A stretch of 21,663 bases of DNA, from NCBI GenBank assembly GCA_030041195.1, contig JASHOI010000316.1, positions 1 to 21,663 of the forward strand, written 5' to 3'. A program made the translations under genes and the position numbers. Origin of the DNA: Streptosporangiaceae bacterium (GTDB lineage: Bacteria > Actinomycetota > Actinomycetes > Streptosporangiales > Streptosporangiaceae). A model generated the notes under the pieces. The model did not search any database. It had not been told where the DNA came from and was given only the letters and a program-made list of their open reading frames with translations. How positions within the stretch are numbered: position 1 is the stretch's first letter; each line of letters opens with the position of its first letter. This document shows positions 19,606 through 21,663 of the stretch, one piece after another.

Positions 19606-19653
19606 GTCAAGGCTGCCATGACCGCATCACCCTGTCAATCAAACATTAACACC
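19606..19653 (-). promoter_or_regulatory. 48-base module, copy 1, upstream of the four-helix membrane protein gene
   Basis: Read leftward: GGTGTTAA (19653-19646), 7 bases, TTGACAG (19638-19632), 9 bases, GTCATGGCAG (19622-19613), C, CTTGAC (19611-19606), then GTG at 19603. The TTGACA is placed like a -35 for transcription starting at the GTG, with CAGCCT as a weak -10. Every block and spacing matches the copy inside the DUF3887-like gene. Translated in the corresponding frame this copy contains stops, so it is either a promoter or a decayed coding remnant. Confidence 0.55.
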
Positions 19654-19727
19654 CCCCCGCCTGCTAGCCGCCACCATGACGTCCGCAGACCCCGCGCGAA
19701 CCGCGCGCCAACGCGACTTTTACTCCC

Positions 19728-19751
19728 AATCGGTCATGATCGCGACCGATT
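19728..19751. repeat. Inverted repeat AATCGGTC-N8-GACCGATT
   Basis: It has perfect 8-bp arms with an 8-base centre, operator-like in size. It lies in the gene-free stretch between the four-helix membrane protein gene and the next leftward gene. A further GGTTC/GAACC pair spans 19770-19790. No gene of normal codon use fits in 19604-19871. Confidence 0.55.
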
Positions 19752-19790
19752 AGTTCGGTTTGTGACCACGGTTCGGAGTAAGAGTGAACC

Positions 19791-19848
19791 TATAATTACG
19801 TGCGAGAGCTGGCGCACGCAATTATAAATCGTGCTCGCATAGCGCACG
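19791..19848 (-). repeat. Double inverted-repeat element, copy B
   Basis: TATAATTACGTGCG (19791-19804) and CGCACGCAATTATA (19813-19826) pair at 13 of 14 bases around 8 bases. A second pair, CGTGC (19830-19834) and GCACG (19844-19848), follows. It aligns with copy A at 19013-19071. Both arms contain TATAAT, so a consensus -10 is present on each strand. It lies just past the stop of the glycosyltransferase-like gene and about 190 bases upstream of the four-helix protein gene. Confidence 0.65.
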
Positions 19849-19871
19849 GAAAACGGGTGGTTCGGGCGGGG

Positions 19872-21140
19872 TCAGGCTGGCTGTGGGGGCCTGGTGCGTA
19901 GCGGTACGTACGCGAGGACGAGGGTCAAGGCCAGGCCGAGGACCATGAACCCCCACCAGCCCCACGGGCTGCGCCAGCTTGACTGCGACCCGAAGGTGAC
20001 CGCCGCGGCGATGACGGAGGCCGCGATGAGGCGCGGCCAGGTGCTGGTTGCCGCGATGAGCGCCACCGCCAGCGCGGGCCACAGGTAGTAGGCGACCATC
20101 ACGGGCTCGAACACACAGCGCAGCGCCAGGGCCACGGCGGCCCACCACAGCAGTTCCCTGAGCGTTTCCGCGTTCCACCCGGCCGCGTGCCGCGCCGCGC
20201 CCAGCCGGCGTCCCACGATGACGGCGCATCCGCAGGCCACCAGGATGGCCAGGGCCCTGGCCGGGCCGTCGGCGACCGCACCGCCCGCCATGTGGGGGGC
20301 GAGCGGCAGCCACGGGGTGGGGTGATCGACGGTGGGCCAGTTGGGCTGGCGGGTCACCGCCGCGTAGGTGGCGTGCCAGTTGGCCACCGCGGCGGCGCCG
20401 AGCAGGACGGCGGCCGGCGCGGCCGCCCTGGCCAGGAAGCCCGGCATCCGCCTGGCCTGGATGACGGCGAGCAGGATGGGCAGGGCCAGCAGCACGAGCG
20501 GCTGCACCGCGATCGCAGCCCCGATCAGCCACGCGGACCGGGCGATCCGTGCCTCGGACAGCGCCAGGATCGCGAACAGCAGCAGCCCCACCGCCACGGC
20601 GTCCTCGGGATGGCCCCACTCGACCGAGACGTTCCACAGCGCAACCGCGCTCGCGATCGCGAGGAAGAAGCGCTTCGACCGCGGCACGCGCAGCCGCTCG
20701 GCGAGCGCATCGGCGGCGAACAGCGCCACCGCCGAGATGGCGATCATGTACGGGCCCGCGACCAGCCACACCGCAGGCTGCGGATAGTTCGGGCCCGGGT
20801 GCTGCAGCGACAGCCCCGCTGCGTCGGTGACCGCAATCATCGGGGCCAGGATCACGGCTGCCCCGGGGAACGTGACCAGGCCGGTGGGCTGGGTGTACAG
20901 GCCGGCCAGGTTGAGGTGCACCAGACGCTGCGCGGCGACCAGCGTCCCCCACAGGTCGTCCGGCAGCGACCAGCGGGTCCTGCCGATCAGGTGCGGGCCG
21001 ACCAGGGTAGTCCCGATCATCCCGACGAGGATGAGGGCGACGGCCGCCAGCACCGGGAACATCCGCCTGACCAGCCACGGCGACGGCGCCGACGCCGGCA
21101 CGACGGCCGGCGAAGGCCTGATCGCCTGGCCGCTGGTCAT
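19872..21140 (-). CDS. Polytopic membrane protein, GT87/DUF2029-like glycosyltransferase (422 aa)
   Basis: About ten hydrophobic helices are spread over the whole length. An early extracytoplasmic segment reads TRWSLPDDLWGTLVAAQRLVHLNLAGLYTQPTG, the position where GT-C fold enzymes carry acidic catalytic residues. A conserved-looking loop VEWGHPEDAVAVGLLLFA lies near the middle. GT87 mannosyltransferase-like proteins of actinobacteria have this length and pattern and transfer sugars from polyprenyl-phosphate donors outside the membrane. The assignment rests on topology and partial motifs, so the activity is not certain. The ATG at 21140 overlaps the TGA of a short frame (ATGA) that itself overlaps the end of an ABC permease gene. 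That suggests a coupled transport/glycosylation operon for an envelope component. Confidence 0.75.
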   Translation of the reverse strand: MTSGQAIRPSPAVVPASAPSPWLVRRMFPVLAAVALILVGMIGTTLVGPHLIGRTRWSLPDDLWGTLVAAQRLVHLNLAGLYTQPTGLVTFPGAAVILAPMIAVTDAAGLSLQHPGPNYPQPAVWLVAGPYMIAISAVALFAADALAERLRVPRSKRFFLAIASAVALWNVSVEWGHPEDAVAVGLLLFAILALSEARIARSAWLIGAAIAVQPLVLLALPILLAVIQARRMPGFLARAAAPAAVLLGAAAVANWHATYAAVTRQPNWPTVDHPTPWLPLAPHMAGGAVADGPARALAILVACGCAVIVGRRLGAARHAAGWNAETLRELLWWAAVALALRCVFEPVMVAYYLWPALAVALIAATSTWPRLIAASVIAAAVTFGSQSSWRSPWGWWGFMVLGLALTLVLAYVPLRTRPPQPA

Positions 21141-21214
21141 GCGTCACCCAGCCAGACCAGAAGGTGTCGTGCCGCCGGTGCCCCAGCCCGCGCCGCGTAC
21201 GGGGCGTGGCTCAT
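21137..21214 (-). CDS. Possible 25-aa micro-ORF coupled at both ends
   Basis: The ATG at 21214 overlaps the permease stop (ATGA) and the TGA at 21137-21139 overlaps the ATG of the glycosyltransferase-like gene (ATGA again). GGAGGG lies four to five bases upstream, a strong ribosome binding site. The peptide is MSHAPYAARAGAPAARHLLV followed by WLGDA, with no known motif and no clear membrane helix. Without it, the downstream gene would have a poor ribosome binding site, so the frame may serve to pass ribosomes across the gap. It could also be a genuine microprotein. Confidence 0.45.
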   Translation of the reverse strand: MSHAPYAARAGAPAARHLLVWLGDA

Positions 21215-21663
21215 GCGTCCCTCCGGCGGAGCAGGAAGAGGGCCACGCCCAAGGCGAGCACGGCGTACCCGCACAGTACGGCGAAGCCGGCCCACGGCGC
21301 CAGCGGGTAATAGTCCGGAGGCCCGTAGCCGCCGGCGACCTGCGGCCACTTCGGCAGGCTCTGCTGAATGGCGAAGGCGGCGGCCGGAGTGACCCGCAGC
21401 AGCCACTCGCCGGCGGCGGACGGCAGTACACCGGGGGCGATCCCGAGGATGTAGGCGAGCACGACCCCCACGATCACCGCGGTGATCGCGGCGGCGCTGC
21501 GCCGCAGGATCGTGCCGACCGCGAGGGCCAGAACGGCCGCGACCGCGAGCAGCGCCGCGGTCCCCACCACCACCCGCACCTCGGTCAGCCAGGACACCGG
21601 AATCACGAACACGCCCTGGTCGCGGGACAGCCGGGCGCCGACCGGCACCGCGATGACCGCCGC
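21211..21663 (-). CDS. ABC-2 type transporter permease, C-terminal fragment
   Basis: The frame is open to the right window edge, so the N-terminal part is missing. About 150 residues are visible with three membrane helices (VVVGTAALLAVAAVLALAVGTIL; AAAITAVIVGVVLAYILGIAPGVL; WAGFAVLCGYAVLALGVALFLLRRRDA). The loop SAAGEWLLRVTPAAAFAIQQSLP followed by YYPLAPWAGFAVLCGYAVLAL is characteristic of actinobacterial ABC-2 permeases that pair with a separate ATPase. The ATPase gene would be expected beyond the window, upstream. The stop overlaps the ATG of the 25-aa frame, so this gene leads into the glycosyltransferase-like gene in one transcript. Confidence 0.8.
   Translation of the reverse strand, partial: AAVIAVPVGARLSRDQGVFVIPVSWLTEVRVVVGTAALLAVAAVLALAVGTILRRSAAAITAVIVGVVLAYILGIAPGVLPSAAGEWLLRVTPAAAFAIQQSLPKWPQVAGGYGPPDYYPLAPWAGFAVLCGYAVLALGVALFLLRRRDA

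Noticed and set aside
19604..19790. Short frames of 5-13 codons in the gene-free stretch, considered as leader peptides
   Set aside because: None has a ribosome binding site, a regulatory codon run or coupling to a following gene.
1..21663. tRNA, rRNA, riboswitch, insertion sequence or attachment site
   Set aside because: On reading both strands I found no cloverleaf-like conserved arms, no recognisable riboswitch core, no transposase or integrase gene and no terminal repeats of an insertion sequence. A covariance-model scan was not possible here.

Overview
The window is a very GC-rich, gene-dense chromosomal segment from an actinomycete (Actinomycetota). The evidence is the strong G/C preference at third codon positions, frequent GTG starts, several start codons lying 6-7 bases behind a TAnnnT hexamer (leaderless transcripts), and the gene types: a MalT-like LuxR giant regulator, a UvrB-independent UvrA paralogue, DHA2 pumps with TetR repressors, and small conserved actinobacterial proteins. 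A filamentous soil genus is likely, but no gene here fixes the genus. There is no rRNA, tRNA, CRISPR array, transposase or prophage gene.

Left part (1-3.0 kb): the start of a CcdA/DsbD-type membrane thiol transporter runs off the left edge. Next come a 65-aa membrane protein, a DUF1330 protein, two coupled small genes without known function, and a mandelate-racemase-like enolase-superfamily enzyme with a repeat-rich upstream region. Middle-left (3.0-8.6 kb): a leftward run holds a LAL-type regulator, a small conserved protein, an AlkA-type DNA glycosylase and an SDR oxidoreductase whose 3' end lies in a 4 x 30-bp tandem repeat. A metallo-beta-lactamase-fold hydrolase diverges from the regulator. 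Near-identical palindromes lie in that divergent region and just after the regulator gene.

Middle-right (8.6-17.5 kb): this looks like a stress/drug-response block. It has a class II UvrA-like ABC ATPase, a DHA2 efflux pump divergent from a TetR repressor with two well-formed operators, an atypical NarL-type regulator, a second DHA2 pump divergent from a second TetR, and an aldo/keto reductase behind that TetR.

Right part (17.6-21.7 kb): all genes run leftward. They are a three-gene set (a Cys-finger/HTH/DUF3887-like protein and two small membrane proteins), a four-helix membrane protein, a polytopic glycosyltransferase-like protein, a possible 25-aa coupled micro-ORF, and the end of an ABC-2 type permease. 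The intergenic DNA here is AT-richer and full of inverted repeats. It contains two diverged copies of a double inverted-repeat element and two copies of a spaced 48-base module, one of which lies inside a coding region.

No gene cassette here can be called a new defence or biosynthetic system from sequence alone. The most unusual signals are in the non-coding DNA: the duplicated elements at 19.0-19.85 kb, the stop-codon-bearing tandem repeat at 2.92-3.04 kb, the paired palindromes around the LAL regulator, and the ATGA-coupled micro-ORF at 21.14-21.21 kb.
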